A DNA stretch of 64,000 bases from Burkholderia sp. Bp8992 (GTDB taxonomy: Bacteria > Pseudomonadota > Gammaproteobacteria > Burkholderiales > Burkholderiaceae). This document shows positions 10,962 through 20,751 of this stretch, one piece after another (the first letter of the stretch is position 1; each line of letters starts with the position of its first letter). A model generated the notes under the pieces. That model was not told where the DNA came from and ran no database searches. It saw only the letters and a program-made list of their open reading frames with translations. The stretch is from contig NZ_QTQI01000010.1 of the NCBI RefSeq assembly GCF_003853705.1, positions 1-64,000 of the forward strand. Direction: 5' to 3'. The translations under genes and the position numbers were made by a program.

Positions 10962-11828
10962 TCACGCGGCCGGTGCGAACAGCGCGTCGATCCCGGCCGC
11001 ATCGGCCGCCGGAATCCAGCGGTGGCGCAGCAGCGTGTCGAGCGTCGCGAGGCTCGCGTCCATCGTCGCGCGGCCGTCGCGCAGCCAGCCGATCACCTCG
11101 GGCACGCCGGCCAGCAGGTGCTCGGCCACTTCGCCGTCCTGGTTGCGCGGCGCGAAATCGTGCGGCAGCGGCAGGTCGTACACGAAGATCAGTTCGGACT
11201 GCGTGCCTTCCGGCAGCGAGTTCAGCACCTGCACCGCGCGGCCCGCGATCGCGCGCGCGGCCAGTTCGGGCGGAATGCCGGCTTCTTCCCAGCATTCCTT
11301 CGCGAGCGTCTCGTGAACGCCCAGCCCCCAGCCGATGCCGCCGGCGACGACGTTGTCGAGCATGCCGGGGTCGGTGGCCTTGGTCGCGCTGCGACGGCCG
11401 AGCCACATCCGCGGCACGGCAGCGGCGGGCGGCTCGCCCGGCGCAACCGCATATTCTACGATGCCGTTCACGTGCACCGCATAGGTCTGCGTGCCGAAGA
11501 AGCGCGACGCGGCGCGCTCGATGTACGCGAGCGGCGGATCGTCGAAGCGGTTGCGGATCGCATAGATCTCGTCGCGCCAGCCGGGAATCGCGCCCTCGGC
11601 CGCCAGTGCGCCGATCGCGCTTGCGAGCGCCATGCTGCGCGCGTCGACCGAGTCGTAGCGCGCCGACAGCACGACGCGCTCGCCGGTCAGCTCGAACACG
11701 TCGGGCCAGCGCGCGAGCTTCGCGACGTCCTGGCGGCGCACCCAGCCGACCGCCTGGCCGGCGATCTCGAAACGCAGGTGCGCGGCCGGATCGAAGCGGC
11801 GCGCGGCCGCGATGCACGGAAACGTCAT
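10962..11828 (-). CDS. Nudix hydrolase with DUF4743 N-terminal domain
   Basis: This 288-residue protein has an N-terminal DUF4743 region (about residues 1-115) followed by a Nudix fold. The Nudix box reads GVHETLAKECWEEAGI, with Lys in place of the usual Arg of REUXEE but the metal-binding glutamates retained. This architecture occurs in fungal thiamin pyrophosphokinase fusions and in plant Nudix 20/24 enzymes that hydrolyse damaged thiamin diphosphate, so a thiamin-damage clean-up role is a reasonable inference, not shown here. The ATG at 11826-11828 lies 5 bp after the LysE-family gene, so the two are probably co-translated. Confidence 0.85.
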   Translation of the reverse strand: MTFPCIAAARRFDPAAHLRFEIAGQAVGWVRRQDVAKLARWPDVFELTGERVVLSARYDSVDARSMALASAIGALAAEGAIPGWRDEIYAIRNRFDDPPLAYIERAASRFFGTQTYAVHVNGIVEYAVAPGEPPAAAVPRMWLGRRSATKATDPGMLDNVVAGGIGWGLGVHETLAKECWEEAGIPPELAARAIAGRAVQVLNSLPEGTQSELIFVYDLPLPHDFAPRNQDGEVAEHLLAGVPEVIGWLRDGRATMDASLATLDTLLRHRWIPAADAAGIDALFAPAA

Positions 11829-11833
11829 CGTGA

Positions 11834-12448
11834 TCAGTCCTTCAGCGCGACGCGGATGCCGATCGCGATGAACGTCGCGCCGGCAATGCGGTCGAGCCAC
11901 ACGCCGGCCTTCGGGCGGCGCTTCAGCCACGCGCCGATCATGCCCGCGCCCACGCCGAACAGCGAGAAGACCACGGCCGTCTGCAGCATGAACAGCGCGC
12001 CGAGCTCGAACATCTGCAGCGTCACGCCCTGCGCGCCGTGCGGATCGACGAACTGCGGCAGGAACACGACGAAGAACAGCGTGACCTTCGGGTTCATCAG
12101 GTTGCCGATCACGCTCTGCCGGAAGATCGTGCCGAGCGGCTGCGGCGGGCGCGCATGCGCATTCGCGAGGCCCTGGCTGCGCAGCGCCTTGATGCCGATC
12201 CACACGAGGTACGCGGCGCCCGCGAGCTTCAGGATCTCGAACGCGACGGGCGACGAACGCAGCACGGCCGCGACGCCGAGCGCCGCGAGCGTCGTGTGGA
12301 ACAGGATCCCGGCGGTGAAGCCGAGCGCGGCGACGAAGCCGGCCGCGCGGCCCTGCGAGATGCCGCGTGCGAGCACCTGGAGGTTGTCGGGACCGGGCGC
12401 GAACGTGATCGCGACCGACGTGGCGAGAAACAGCATGAAGTTGGGCAT
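11834..12448 (-). CDS. LysE/RhtB family amino-acid exporter
   Basis: This 204-residue inner-membrane protein has about six hydrophobic segments and the RhtB signature FAPGPDNLQVLARGISQGRA in the first helix pair. Family members export amino acids such as homoserine, threonine, leucine or lysine, and possibly other small solutes; the substrate here is unknown. The start is the ATG at 12446-12448 (MPNFMLFLATSVAITFAPGP). A triplicated 13-bp repeat lies 20 bp upstream and the Nudix gene follows 5 bp downstream. Confidence 0.88.
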   Translation of the reverse strand: MPNFMLFLATSVAITFAPGPDNLQVLARGISQGRAAGFVAALGFTAGILFHTTLAALGVAAVLRSSPVAFEILKLAGAAYLVWIGIKALRSQGLANAHARPPQPLGTIFRQSVIGNLMNPKVTLFFVVFLPQFVDPHGAQGVTLQMFELGALFMLQTAVVFSLFGVGAGMIGAWLKRRPKAGVWLDRIAGATFIAIGIRVALKD

Positions 12449-12468
12449 CGTGACCTCGCTGCGTAACT

Positions 12469-12507
12469 TGAACCAATGCGGTGAACCAACGCGGTGAACC
12501 AATGCGA
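12469..12507. repeat. Three tandem 13-bp repeats upstream of the LysE-family gene
   Basis: The unit TGAACCAATGCGG occurs at 12469-12481, 12482-12494 (one change) and 12495-12507 (one change), with a partial fourth copy after. It lies between apt and the exporter start and could vary in copy number by slippage. It has no obvious palindromic operator character. Confidence 0.8.
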
Positions 12508-12541
12508 CGAACCCGGGCGACGTGCCCGGGTGGACCGGCGC

Positions 12542-13108
12542 TCAGTGGCCGGCGAATTCGGTAACGGTATAGACGGGCAGTCCGGCGTTGCGCAGCAGCG
12601 TCGAGCCGCCGAGATCGGGCAGGTCGATGATCGCCGCGCCTTCGACGACCACCGCGCCGAGCCGCTGCAGCAGGTTGCGCCCCGCCATCATCGTGCCGCC
12701 GGTCGCGATCAGGTCGTCCATGATGATCACGCGGTCGCCGGGGCGGCACGCGTCTTCGTGGATCTCGACCGTCGCGCTGCCGTATTCGAGGTCGTACGAT
12801 TCCGAGCGCGTCTTGTACGGCAGCTTGCCGACCTTGCGGATCGGCACGAAGCCGACGCTCAGTTCATACGCGACGATCGGCGCGATGATGAAGCCGCGCG
12901 CATCGAGGCCCGCGACGTAGTCGAGCTTCGCATCGACATAGCGTTCGACGAACAGGTCGACGAGGATGCGCAGCGCCTTCGGGCTTTGCAGCAGCGTCGT
13001 AATGTCGCGGAACTGCACGCCCGGCTGCGGCCAGTCGGGCACCGTGCGGATCTGGCTGTGGATGAAGGCGACCGGATCGAGCGGTGCGCCCGGCGACGAA
13101 TGCGGCAT
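12542..13108 (-). CDS. apt: Adenine phosphoribosyltransferase
   Basis: This 188-residue enzyme salvages adenine by converting it with PRPP to AMP. The type I phosphoribosyltransferase PRPP motif is clear, [14 protein letters not shown] (about residues 122-135), preceded by GLDARGFI and the adenine-loop region [19 protein letters not shown]. The ATG at 13106-13108 follows a GGAGAG ribosome binding site; an upstream in-frame extension (to 13147) is not conserved. An intrinsic terminator ends only 12 bp before the start codon, an unusual arrangement discussed in the findings. The antiporter gene is upstream on the same strand. Confidence 0.96.
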   Translation of the reverse strand: MPHSSPGAPLDPVAFIHSQIRTVPDWPQPGVQFRDITTLLQSPKALRILVDLFVERYVDAKLDYVAGLDARGFIIAPIVAYELSVGFVPIRKVGKLPYKTRSESYDLEYGSATVEIHEDACRPGDRVIIMDDLIATGGTMMAGRNLLQRLGAVVVEGAAIIDLPDLGGSTLLRNAGLPVYTVTEFAGH

Positions 13109-13119
13109 GAAACTCTCCG

Positions 13120-13152
13120 AAAAAAACGGTGCGCGAAGATCGGGCACCGTTT
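13120..13152 (-). terminator. Terminator directly in front of apt (possible attenuator)
   Basis: On the minus strand AAACGGTGC pairs with GCACCGTTT around an 11-base loop and runs into seven T residues. The apt ribosome binding site and ATG (13108) follow at once, so it either ends the antiporter transcript or attenuates apt. Confidence 0.8.
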
Positions 13153-13185
13153 CGAATAAATACGGGTCGGGTTGTGAATCGCGAC

Positions 13186-15192
13186 TCAGGCGGCCGCGGC
13201 CGGCGGATCGCGCCGATGGCGCGACAACCGCTCCTCCGCGAGCGCGAGCGCCTCGGGCAGCCCGCGCAGCACCACGATGTCGCTCGCGCGCAGCTTGGTC
13301 TGCGGATCGGGTTCGACGCCGCGGATGCCGTGCCGGCGGATCGCCGTGACTTCCAGCCCGAGCGCATACAGCCCGAGTTCTTCCAGCGAACGCCCGACCG
13401 CGTCCGCGCGCGCATCGACCGGCACCGATTGTAGCCGCACCTGCTCGTGGTCGTCGTCGTCCGCGTCGTCCGCGCCGCGGAAATAGCCGCGCAGCAGGCT
13501 GTAGCGCTCGTCGCGCATTTCCTCGACGCGCCGCACCACCTTGCGCATCGGCACGCCGACCAGCACCAGCGTGTGCGACGCGAGCATCAGGCTGCCCTCG
13601 ACGATCTCCGGAATCACCTCGGTCGCGCCGGCCGCGAGCAGCTTCTCGAGATCGGCATCGTCGACGGTACGCACGATCGCGGGCAGCGTCGGCTCGAGTT
13701 CATGCACGTGATGCAGCACGCGCAGCGCCGACGGCGTGTTCGCATAGGTGATCGCGACGGCCGCCGCGCGGTGGATACCGGCCGCGAGCAGCGACTCGCG
13801 GCGCGCCGCGTCGCCGAACACGACCGATTCGCCGGCCGCCGCGGCCGCGCTCACGCGATCGGGATCGAGGTCGAGCGCGACGTACGAAATGCCTTCCTGT
13901 TCGAGCATCCGCGCCAGGTTCTGCCCGGCCCGGCCGTAGCCGCAGATGATCACGTGGCCGCGCTGCTTCAGGCTTTGCGTCGCGATCCGCGTCATCTGCA
14001 GCGACTGCTGCATCCATTCGGTCGACGACAGCCGCATCACGATCCGGTCGGCGTTCTGGATCAGGAACGGCGCGGCGAGCATCGACAGCAGCATCGACGC
14101 GAGGATCGCCTGCAGCAGCGTCGAATCGACGAGATGCCGGTCGAGGATCAGGTTCAGCAGCACGAAGCCGAATTCGCCGGCCTGCGCGAGGCCGATGCCG
14201 GTGCGCATCGCGACGCCCGGCGTCGCGCCGAACAGCCGCGCGAGCCCGGTGATCGTCGTCGCCTTGAACAGGATCTGCCCGACGAAGAAGCCGAGCACGA
14301 GGAGCGGGTGCTCCCAGATCACGCGCGGATCGAGCAGCATGCCCGTCGTCACGAAGAACAGGCCGAGCAGCACGTCGCGGAACGGCTTGATGTCCTCTTC
14401 CACCTGATGGCGGAACGGCGTCTCGGAAATGAGCATCCCCGCGATGAACGCGCCGAGCGCGAGCGACAGGCCGAACTTGTCGGTGATGAACGCGGCGCCC
14501 AGCGTGACGAGCAGCAGGTTCAGCACGAACAGCTCCTGCGAGCGGCGCCGCGCGACGACGTTGAGCCAGCGCGTCATGAAGCGCTGCCCGATGACCAGCA
14601 GCAGCGTAAGCGCGATCACGATCTTGACCGCCGCGACGCCAAGCGTGAGCGCGAGGTCCTTCGACGATTCGGCGCCGAACGCGGCGATCACGATCAGCAG
14701 CGGCACGACCGCGAGATCCTGGAACAGCAGCACGCCGAAGATGTTGCGGCCGTGCTCGGTCTCGATCTCGAGCCGCTCGGCGAGCATCTTCGACACGATC
14801 GCCGTCGACGACATCGCGAGCGCGCCGCCGAGCGCGATGCTGCCCTGCCACGTGATGTGCACCCAGTGCTCGAACAGCGCGCCGAGCACGAGCGCGAGCA
14901 CGAGGGTCGCGACGACCTGCAGCAACCCGAGCCCGAACACGAGCCGCTGCATCGCCCTCAGCTTCGCGAGCGAGAATTCGAGGCCGATCGAAAACATCAG
15001 GAACACCACGCCGAACTCCGCGAGGTGCTCGGCCCGTTCGAGATCCGCCGCGACGCCGAACGAATGCGGGCCGACCAGGATGCCGACGGTCAGGTAGCCG
15101 AGCATCGGCGGCAGGTTCAACGAACGGAATACGACGACGCCCACCACCGAAGCCAGCAGCAGCAGCAGAGTCATTTCGAGCGGGGAAATCAC
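13186..15192 (-). CDS. Kef-type K+/H+ antiporter (CPA2 family) with RCK domain
   Basis: This roughly 668-residue inner-membrane protein has about 12 transmembrane segments of the CPA2 family (early [20 protein letters not shown]). An RCK N domain follows with a dinucleotide-binding motif, [20 protein letters not shown], at about residue 410. An RCK C domain closes the protein, and an Asp-rich insert lies near residue 590. Such proteins export K+ in exchange for H+ under ligand control. E. coli KefB/KefC are the best-known relatives, but glutathione gating is not shown. I favour the GTG at 15190-15192 ([12 protein letters not shown]); an in-frame GTG at 15222 and an ATG at 15174 are alternatives with equally weak ribosome binding sites. 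The gene is divergent from kdsD. Confidence 0.88.
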   Translation of the reverse strand: MISPLEMTLLLLLASVVGVVVFRSLNLPPMLGYLTVGILVGPHSFGVAADLERAEHLAEFGVVFLMFSIGLEFSLAKLRAMQRLVFGLGLLQVVATLVLALVLGALFEHWVHITWQGSIALGGALAMSSTAIVSKMLAERLEIETEHGRNIFGVLLFQDLAVVPLLIVIAAFGAESSKDLALTLGVAAVKIVIALTLLLVIGQRFMTRWLNVVARRRSQELFVLNLLLVTLGAAFITDKFGLSLALGAFIAGMLISETPFRHQVEEDIKPFRDVLLGLFFVTTGMLLDPRVIWEHPLLVLGFFVGQILFKATTITGLARLFGATPGVAMRTGIGLAQAGEFGFVLLNLILDRHLVDSTLLQAILASMLLSMLAAPFLIQNADRIVMRLSSTEWMQQSLQMTRIATQSLKQRGHVIICGYGRAGQNLARMLEQEGISYVALDLDPDRVSAAAAAGESVVFGDAARRESLLAAGIHRAAAVAITYANTPSALRVLHHVHELEPTLPAIVRTVDDADLEKLLAAGATEVIPEIVEGSLMLASHTLVLVGVPMRKVVRRVEEMRDERYSLLRGYFRGADDADDDDHEQVRLQSVPVDARADAVGRSLEELGLYALGLEVTAIRRHGIRGVEPDPQTKLRASDIVVLRGLPEALALAEERLSRHRRDPPAAAA

Positions 15193-15302
15193 AGGCGAAG
15201 CGTCCTCGTTCGTCGGGGCCACGGCAATGCGGGCGCGGGTGGTGGCGGTGGACAGGCGGCATCGGACGAGTCCGAAGGCCCGGCGCGGCGAACAAACGCC
15301 TT

Positions 15303-15311
15303 TGCTATACT
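15303..15311 (+). promoter_or_regulatory. Extended -10 promoter of kdsD
   Basis: TGC-TATACT type extended -10 (TATACT at 15306-15311) ends 6 bp before the kdsD ATG, so transcription would start at or next to the start codon. No good -35 hexamer is seen at normal spacing. Confidence 0.6.
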
Positions 15312-15317
15312 CCGCGC

Positions 15318-16301
15318 ATGATAGCGAAAATCAATGATGATCGGGCGCTCGCGCTCGCCCGCGACGTGCTCGACATCGAGGCGGACGCCGTGCGCGCGCT
15401 GCGCGACCAGCTCGACGGCGGCTTCGTCCAGGCCGTCGCGCTGCTGCTCGGCTGCCGCGGCCGCGTGGTGGTGTCCGGTATCGGCAAATCGGGGCATATC
15501 GCCCGCAAGATTGCAGCCACGCTGGCCAGCACCGGTACGCCGGCCTTCTTCGTCCACCCCGCCGAGGCCAGCCACGGCGACCTCGGGATGGTCACCTCCG
15601 ACGACGTCTTCATCGGCATCTCCTATTCCGGCGAGTCGGAAGAGCTCGTCGCGATCCTGCCGCTCGTGAAGCGGATCGGCGCGAAGCTGATCGCGATCAC
15701 GGGCCGCGCGGGGTCGAGCCTCGGCACGCTCGCCGACGTGAACCTGAACGCGGCGGTGTCGAAGGAAGCGTGCCCGCTGAACCTCGCCCCCACCGCGAGC
15801 ACGACCGCCGCGCTCGCGCTCGGCGATGCGCTCGCCGTCGCCGTGCTCGATGCGCGCGGCTTCGGTTCGGAGGATTTCGCGCGCTCGCACCCGGGCGGCG
15901 CACTCGGCCGGCGCCTGCTCACGTATGTGCGCGACGTGATGCGCTCGGGCGACGACGTCCCGTCCATCGGGCTCGACGCGACGCTGTCGGACGCGCTGTT
16001 CCAGATCACCGCGAAGCGCCTCGGCATGACGGCCGTGGTCGACGCCGGCGGCAAGGTCGTCGGCATCTTCACGGACGGCGACCTGCGCCGCGTGCTCGCG
16101 CGCGACGGCGATTTCCGCACGCTGCCGATCACCGACGTGATGACGCGCGACCCGCGCACGATCGCACCGGATCACCTCGCGGTCGAAGCCGTGGAACTGA
16201 TGGAGCGCCACCGGATCAACCAGATGCTGGTGGTCGATGCCGACGGCGTGCTGATCGGCGCGCTGAACATGCACGACCTGTTTTCGAAGAAGGTGATCTG
16301 A
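15318..16301 (+). CDS. kdsD: D-arabinose-5-phosphate isomerase
   Basis: This 327-residue enzyme interconverts ribulose-5-phosphate and arabinose-5-phosphate, the first step of Kdo synthesis for lipopolysaccharide. It has an N-terminal SIS domain (VVVSGIGKSGHIARKIAATL, about 50-69, and ISYSGESEEL, about 97) and two C-terminal CBS domains (MTAVVDAGGKVVGIFTDGDL and the second after residue 270). The ATG at 15318 begins MIAKINDDRALALA; there is no Shine-Dalgarno sequence and the extended -10 ends 6 bp before, so a leaderless transcript is likely. The stop overlaps the kdsC ATG by one base. It heads the Kdo/LPS transport operon. Confidence 0.95.
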   Translation: MIAKINDDRALALARDVLDIEADAVRALRDQLDGGFVQAVALLLGCRGRVVVSGIGKSGHIARKIAATLASTGTPAFFVHPAEASHGDLGMVTSDDVFIGISYSGESEELVAILPLVKRIGAKLIAITGRAGSSLGTLADVNLNAAVSKEACPLNLAPTASTTAALALGDALAVAVLDARGFGSEDFARSHPGGALGRRLLTYVRDVMRSGDDVPSIGLDATLSDALFQITAKRLGMTAVVDAGGKVVGIFTDGDLRRVLARDGDFRTLPITDVMTRDPRTIAPDHLAVEAVELMERHRINQMLVVDADGVLIGALNMHDLFSKKVI

Positions 16302-16837
16302 TGAGCGCAGCGCTGACTGCGGCCGAGCGCGCGAGCCGCGTGAAGCTGATGATTTTCGACGTCGACGGCGTGCTGACCGACGGCGGCCTGCTGTTTACCG
16401 CGACCGGCGACACGATGAAGTCGTTCAATTCGCTCGACGGCCACGGCGTGAAGCTGCTCGGCGAAGCCGGCATCGCGACCGCGATCATCACGGGCCGCCG
16501 CTCGGACATCGTCGCGGCGCGCGCGAAGGAAATGAAGATCGCGCACCTGTTCCAGGGCGTCGAGAACAAGCTCGCCGTGTTCGCCGACCTGATCGCGTCG
16601 CTCGGCCTCACCGCCGACGCGTGCGGCTACATGGGCGACGACTGGCCCGACCTGCCCGTGATGCTGCGCTGCGGCTTCGCGACGGCCCCCGCGAACGCGC
16701 ACCCCGAGGTGATCGCCCGCGCGCACTGGGTCGCCGAGGCCCGCGGCGGCCAGGGCGCCGTGCGCGAAGTCTGCGACGCGATCCTGCGTGCGCAGCGCCG
16801 CTACGACGCGCTGCTCGCAGCGGCGTGCGGAGCCTGA
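16301..16837 (+). CDS. kdsC: 3-deoxy-manno-octulosonate-8-phosphate phosphatase
   Basis: This 178-residue HAD-superfamily phosphatase removes phosphate from Kdo-8-phosphate. The nucleophile motif DVDGVLTDGGL (about residues 20-30) has the two aspartates. The motif ITGRRS and the late GDDWPDLPVM, which binds Mg2+, are also in place. Like other C0 HAD members it lacks a cap domain and is presumably a tetramer. It overlaps kdsD by one base and is 3 bp from lptC, so the five genes kdsD to lptB act as one operon. Confidence 0.96.
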   Translation: MSAALTAAERASRVKLMIFDVDGVLTDGGLLFTATGDTMKSFNSLDGHGVKLLGEAGIATAIITGRRSDIVAARAKEMKIAHLFQGVENKLAVFADLIASLGLTADACGYMGDDWPDLPVMLRCGFATAPANAHPEVIARAHWVAEARGGQGAVREVCDAILRAQRRYDALLAAACGA

Positions 16838-16840
16838 CGG

Positions 16841-17455
16841 ATGAGTACGCATTTCCGCTGGACCCAGCTGCTGCCGCTCGTCGCGGTCGCCGCGCTCGCG
16901 GGCATCACGTGGTGGCTGCTGCAGGCCACCCTGCCGCCGCCCGGCGAGGGCACCGTGCAGCCGAAGCGCCACACGCCCGACTATTTCGCGGACAACTTCT
17001 CGGTCACCGAGCTCGACCAGTCGGGCTCGACCCAGTACCGGCTGACGGCCGCGAAGCTGATCCACTACGAAGACACCGAAAACAGCGACCTGACCGATCC
17101 GGCCATGCGCGCGTTCCAGCCCGGCAAGCCGGTCGTCACGACCACCGCGAAGCGCGGCACCGTCAACGGCGACGTGTCGATCGTCGATTTGTACGACAAT
17201 GCGCGCATCCTGCGCGCGGCCGGCGGCGGCGATCCGCAGATGCAGGCCGATTCCCAGCATTTCCGGATCTTCGTCAATGACGATGTGATCCAGACCGAAA
17301 AGCCGGTTAAACTTCAGCGCGGCCTGTCGCTCGTCAACGCGACCGACGGCATGAAGTACAACAACGTCACCCGGGTCATCGAGCTTTACGGCAACGTGCG
17401 CGGCACGATTGCCGCCGCGGACACGTCCGGCGGCTCGAAAGGTCAACCCAAGTGA
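16841..17455 (+). CDS. lptC: LPS export protein LptC
   Basis: This 204-residue protein has one N-terminal membrane anchor (LLPLVAVAALAGITWWLLQA, about residues 11-30) and a periplasmic beta-jellyroll domain of the LptC/LptA/OstA type. It sits at the inner-membrane LptBFG complex and passes lipopolysaccharide to LptA across the periplasm. Sequence conservation in LptC is low; identity rests on the anchor, size, a YTATDF-like region (YFADNFSVTELDQSG) and position between kdsC and lptA. Its stop overlaps the lptA GTG start by 4 bp. Confidence 0.93.
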   Translation: MSTHFRWTQLLPLVAVAALAGITWWLLQATLPPPGEGTVQPKRHTPDYFADNFSVTELDQSGSTQYRLTAAKLIHYEDTENSDLTDPAMRAFQPGKPVVTTTAKRGTVNGDVSIVDLYDNARILRAAGGGDPQMQADSQHFRIFVNDDVIQTEKPVKLQRGLSLVNATDGMKYNNVTRVIELYGNVRGTIAAADTSGGSKGQPK

Positions 17456-18141
17456 CGCATCCCTCACGTGACTGCATGAACGAACCGTTCCCTCGACAGA
17501 TTTCCGGCGGCGCTGCGCGCGCCGTCCGCGCCGCGCTCGCCGCGACGCTCGTGGCGCTCCCGCTCATCGGGCTGGCGCCGCTCGCCCATGCCGAGAAGGC
17601 CGACCAGAGCAAGCCGATCAACGTCGAGGCCGACAACCTGACCTATGACGACCTGAAGCAGGTCACGGTCGCGACCGGCAACGTCGTGATCACGAAGGGC
17701 ACGATCATCATCAAGGGCGATCGCGTCGAAGTGCGCCAGGACCCGGAAGGCTATCAGTACGCCACCTCGTACGGCAGCGGCAAGAAGCACGCGACGTTCC
17801 GCCAGAAGCGCGAAGGCCTCGACGAATACATCGACGGCGACGCCGAGCGCATCGACTACGACGGCAAGCAGGACCTGACCACGCTGACGACCGCCGCGAC
17901 CGTACGCCGCCTGCAGGGTACGTCGACTGTCGCCGACACCGTGCACGGCAGCGTGATCACGTACGACGGCCAGCGCGACTTCTACACCGCGAAGGGCGGC
18001 AAGGACGTCGCCGCGCCGGGCAACCCGAACGGCCGCGTGCGCGCGATGCTGTCGCCGAAGAACGGCGGCCCCGCGCCGCTGAACGGTGCGCCGGCGAAGC
18101 TGTCGCCGTCGACCACGATCCAGGGAGCGCCGGGCCAATGA
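17452..18141 (+). CDS. lptA: LPS transport periplasmic protein LptA
   Basis: This protein of up to 229 residues has a cleavable signal peptide ending near AHA-EK (about residue 48) and an OstA-like beta-jellyroll domain starting [18 protein letters not shown]. LptA polymerises into the periplasmic bridge that carries lipopolysaccharide from LptC to LptD. The GTG at 17452 overlaps the lptC stop (GTGA), consistent with coupled translation; an ATG at 17476 (MNEPFPRQ) is the alternative and gives a more usual signal-peptide length. The C-terminal 30 residues are Pro/Ala rich and probably disordered. Confidence 0.94.
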   Translation: MTHPSRDCMNEPFPRQISGGAARAVRAALAATLVALPLIGLAPLAHAEKADQSKPINVEADNLTYDDLKQVTVATGNVVITKGTIIIKGDRVEVRQDPEGYQYATSYGSGKKHATFRQKREGLDEYIDGDAERIDYDGKQDLTTLTTAATVRRLQGTSTVADTVHGSVITYDGQRDFYTAKGGKDVAAPGNPNGRVRAMLSPKNGGPAPLNGAPAKLSPSTTIQGAPGQ

Positions 18142-18914
18142 ACGCGCTACCGAACCGCCAGCCGGCCGGCACCACGAGCTCGCTCGTCGTCCGCAACCTG
18201 AAGAAGCGCTACGGCTCGCGCACGGTCGTCAAGGACGTGTCGCTCGACGTGAAGAGCGGCGAAGTCGTCGGCCTGCTCGGCCCGAACGGCGCCGGCAAGA
18301 CCACGTCGTTCTACATGATCGTCGGCCTCGTGCCGCTCGACGCGGGCGAGATCTCGCTGAACGGCAGCTCGATCAGCCTGCTGCCGATCCACAAGCGCGC
18401 ATCGCTCGGCCTGTCGTACCTGCCGCAGGAAGCGTCCGTGTTCCGCAAGCTGACCGTCGAGGAGAACATCCGCGCGGTGCTCGAGCTGCAGCACGGCGAA
18501 GACGGCAAGCGGCTGTCGAAGGACGCGATCTCGTCGCGCACCGAAGCGCTGCTCGACGAACTGCAGATCGGCCACCTGCGCGAGAACCCCGCGCTGTCGC
18601 TGTCGGGCGGTGAACGGCGCCGCGTCGAAATCGCACGCGCGCTCGCGACCAACCCGAACTTCATCCTGCTCGACGAACCGTTCGCCGGCGTCGACCCGAT
18701 CGCGGTGCTCGAGATCCAGAAGATCGTCAAGTTCCTCAAGCAGCGCAACATCGGCGTGCTGATCACCGATCACAACGTCCGCGAAACGCTCGGCATCTGC
18801 GATCACGCGTACATCATCAGCGACGGCTCGGTGCTCGCCGCCGGCGCACCGAGCGAAATCATCGAAAACGAAAGCGTGCGCCGCGTGTACCTCGGCGAAC
18901 ACTTCCGCATGTAA
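18138..18914 (+). CDS. lptB: LPS export ABC transporter ATPase LptB
   Basis: This 258-residue cytoplasmic ATPase powers LPS extraction by LptFG. Motifs are Walker [12 protein letters not shown] (about residues 48-58), the Q-loop YLPQEASVF, signature LSGGERRR, Walker [14 protein letters not shown] and the switch His in ITDHNV. All are intact and typical of the LptB subfamily. The start ATG overlaps the lptA stop (ATGA). It is slightly longer than E. coli LptB (241) because of an N-terminal extension of about 15 residues. Confidence 0.97.
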   Translation: MNALPNRQPAGTTSSLVVRNLKKRYGSRTVVKDVSLDVKSGEVVGLLGPNGAGKTTSFYMIVGLVPLDAGEISLNGSSISLLPIHKRASLGLSYLPQEASVFRKLTVEENIRAVLELQHGEDGKRLSKDAISSRTEALLDELQIGHLRENPALSLSGGERRRVEIARALATNPNFILLDEPFAGVDPIAVLEIQKIVKFLKQRNIGVLITDHNVRETLGICDHAYIISDGSVLAAGAPSEIIENESVRRVYLGEHFRM

Positions 18915-19085
18915 CTCCCCCTCGTGGCTGGCTGCACCCCGCCCGGCATCGCCGTGCGGGGCCGCGCCCGGCTTTGCATCCACGCCCGCGGCCCTGCCCG
19001 CGGCCGGGCGGCGCGCCGCGCGTAATCGCGGATGGCTCAATGCGCCTGGGTCGTGGCAAACTGCCGGTATGACTCCCTCCTTGCC

Positions 19086-20591
19086 ATGAAAGCCAGCCTT
19101 CAACTCCGCCTGTCGCAACATCTGGCGCTGACGCCGCAGCTGCAGCAGTCGATCCGGCTCCTGCAGTTGTCGACGCTCGAACTGCAGCAGGAAGTCGCGA
19201 TGGCCGTCGCGCAGAACCCGCTGCTCGAGAACGACGACGAATGGATCGCGAGCCCGCTGCGTGTCGCGGCGGACGGATCGCTGATCGCGCAGACGCCGCC
19301 CGCGCAGAACACCGAACCGGCCGCGACCAACGGCAGCAGCACGTCCAGCGATCGCGCCGAGCGCGACGAGCCTGCCGGCGCCGACGAATACGACGGCTAC
19401 GGGTCCGGCGACGGCAACGACGGCCCGCAATGGAATCTCGACGAATTCGGCCGCGCGAGCGGCGCGTCCGACGACGACGACCTCCCGCCGCTGCAGGTGC
19501 AGGAAGCCGCCACGTCGCTGCGCGACCACCTGTCCGCGCAGTTGCGCGTCACGCAGGCCGGCCCGCGCGATCGCGCGCTCGTGATGTTCCTGATCGAGTC
19601 GCTCGACGACGACGGCTACCTGACCGCGACGCTCGACGAAGTGCTCGCCGACCTGCCGCCCGAACTGGAGATCGACTGCGACGAACTGAACGCGGCGCTC
19701 GCGCTGCTGCACAGCTTCGACCCGCCCGGCGTCGGCGCGCGCTCGGCGTCCGAATGCCTGAAGCTGCAGCTGCTGCGCCTCGATCCGTCCCCGACGCGCA
19801 CGCTCGCGCTCGAGATCGTGTCGCAGCATCTCGAACTGCTCGCCGCGCGCGATTTCACCCGGTTGCGCAAGCACCTGAAGGCGAGCGACGACGCGCTGCG
19901 CGACGCGCATGCGCTGATCCGCTCGCTGGAGCCGTTCCCCGGCGCCGCGTACGGCAAGGCCGAAGCCGACTACGTCGTGCCCGACATCATCGTGAAGAAG
20001 GCCGGCCAGGGATGGCTCGCGGAGCTCAATCCCGAGGTCGTGCCGCGCCTGCGGATCAACAACCTGTACGCGAACATCCTGCGCAACAGCCGCGGCGATC
20101 CGTCGGCCGGTTCGCTGAAGCAGCAGCTCCAGGAAGCACGCTGGCTGATCAAGAATATCCAGCAGCGTTTCGACACGATCCTGCGTGTCGCGCAGGCTAT
20201 TGTCGAGCGTCAGAAGAATTTCTTTGCGCACGGTGAAATTGCCATGCGCCCCTTGGTTTTGCGGGAAATAGCTGATACGCTGGGCCTACACGAGTCGACT
20301 GTCAGCCGTGTGACAACCGGGAAGTACATGCTGACCCCGTTCGGGACGCTTGAATTTAAGTACTTCTTCGGATCTCACGTCTCGACCGACACCGGTGGCG
20401 CCGCCTCGTCGACCGCCATCCGAGCCCTCATCAAGCAACTGATAGGAGCTGAAGACCCAAAATCGCCACTTTCGGACAGCCGCATTGCCGAGCTGCTGGC
20501 AGAACAGGGTTTCGTGGTCGCACGCCGCACGGTTGCGAAATATCGCGAATCCCTCAAGATCCCGGCAGTGAATCTGCGCAAGTCTCTTTAA
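19086..20591 (+). CDS. rpoN: RNA polymerase sigma-54 factor
   Basis: This 501-residue sigma factor recognises -24/-12 promoters and needs AAA+ activators. Region I is Gln/Leu rich ([20 protein letters not shown] from residue 7), then an acidic region II (about 55-120), the core-binding region, a helix-turn-helix and the RpoN box [10 protein letters not shown] near residue 483. The start ATG is at 19086 ([11 protein letters not shown]). It lies between lptB and hpf as in most proteobacteria. From about 20195 to the end the codon use changes, with ATA, CTA and GGA codons and lower G+C, covering the DNA-binding part. Confidence 0.97.
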   Translation: MKASLQLRLSQHLALTPQLQQSIRLLQLSTLELQQEVAMAVAQNPLLENDDEWIASPLRVAADGSLIAQTPPAQNTEPAATNGSSTSSDRAERDEPAGADEYDGYGSGDGNDGPQWNLDEFGRASGASDDDDLPPLQVQEAATSLRDHLSAQLRVTQAGPRDRALVMFLIESLDDDGYLTATLDEVLADLPPELEIDCDELNAALALLHSFDPPGVGARSASECLKLQLLRLDPSPTRTLALEIVSQHLELLAARDFTRLRKHLKASDDALRDAHALIRSLEPFPGAAYGKAEADYVVPDIIVKKAGQGWLAELNPEVVPRLRINNLYANILRNSRGDPSAGSLKQQLQEARWLIKNIQQRFDTILRVAQAIVERQKNFFAHGEIAMRPLVLREIADTLGLHESTVSRVTTGKYMLTPFGTLEFKYFFGSHVSTDTGGAASSTAIRALIKQLIGAEDPKSPLSDSRIAELLAEQGFVVARRTVAKYRESLKIPAVNLRKSL

Positions 20592-20751
20592 GCCTGCTGC
20601 CTGCCCGGCGGCAGGCGTGTCCCGGCCACCGCGCACACGGGGAACAGGCCGGACGATCTGTCCGCGATATACGCCGCTTCGTGCGGCACGGGCAAGTCGA
20701 CCGGAGCGCCGCCTCGATGCGGCCGGGTGGCCACTCGCTTGGAGAAGCACT

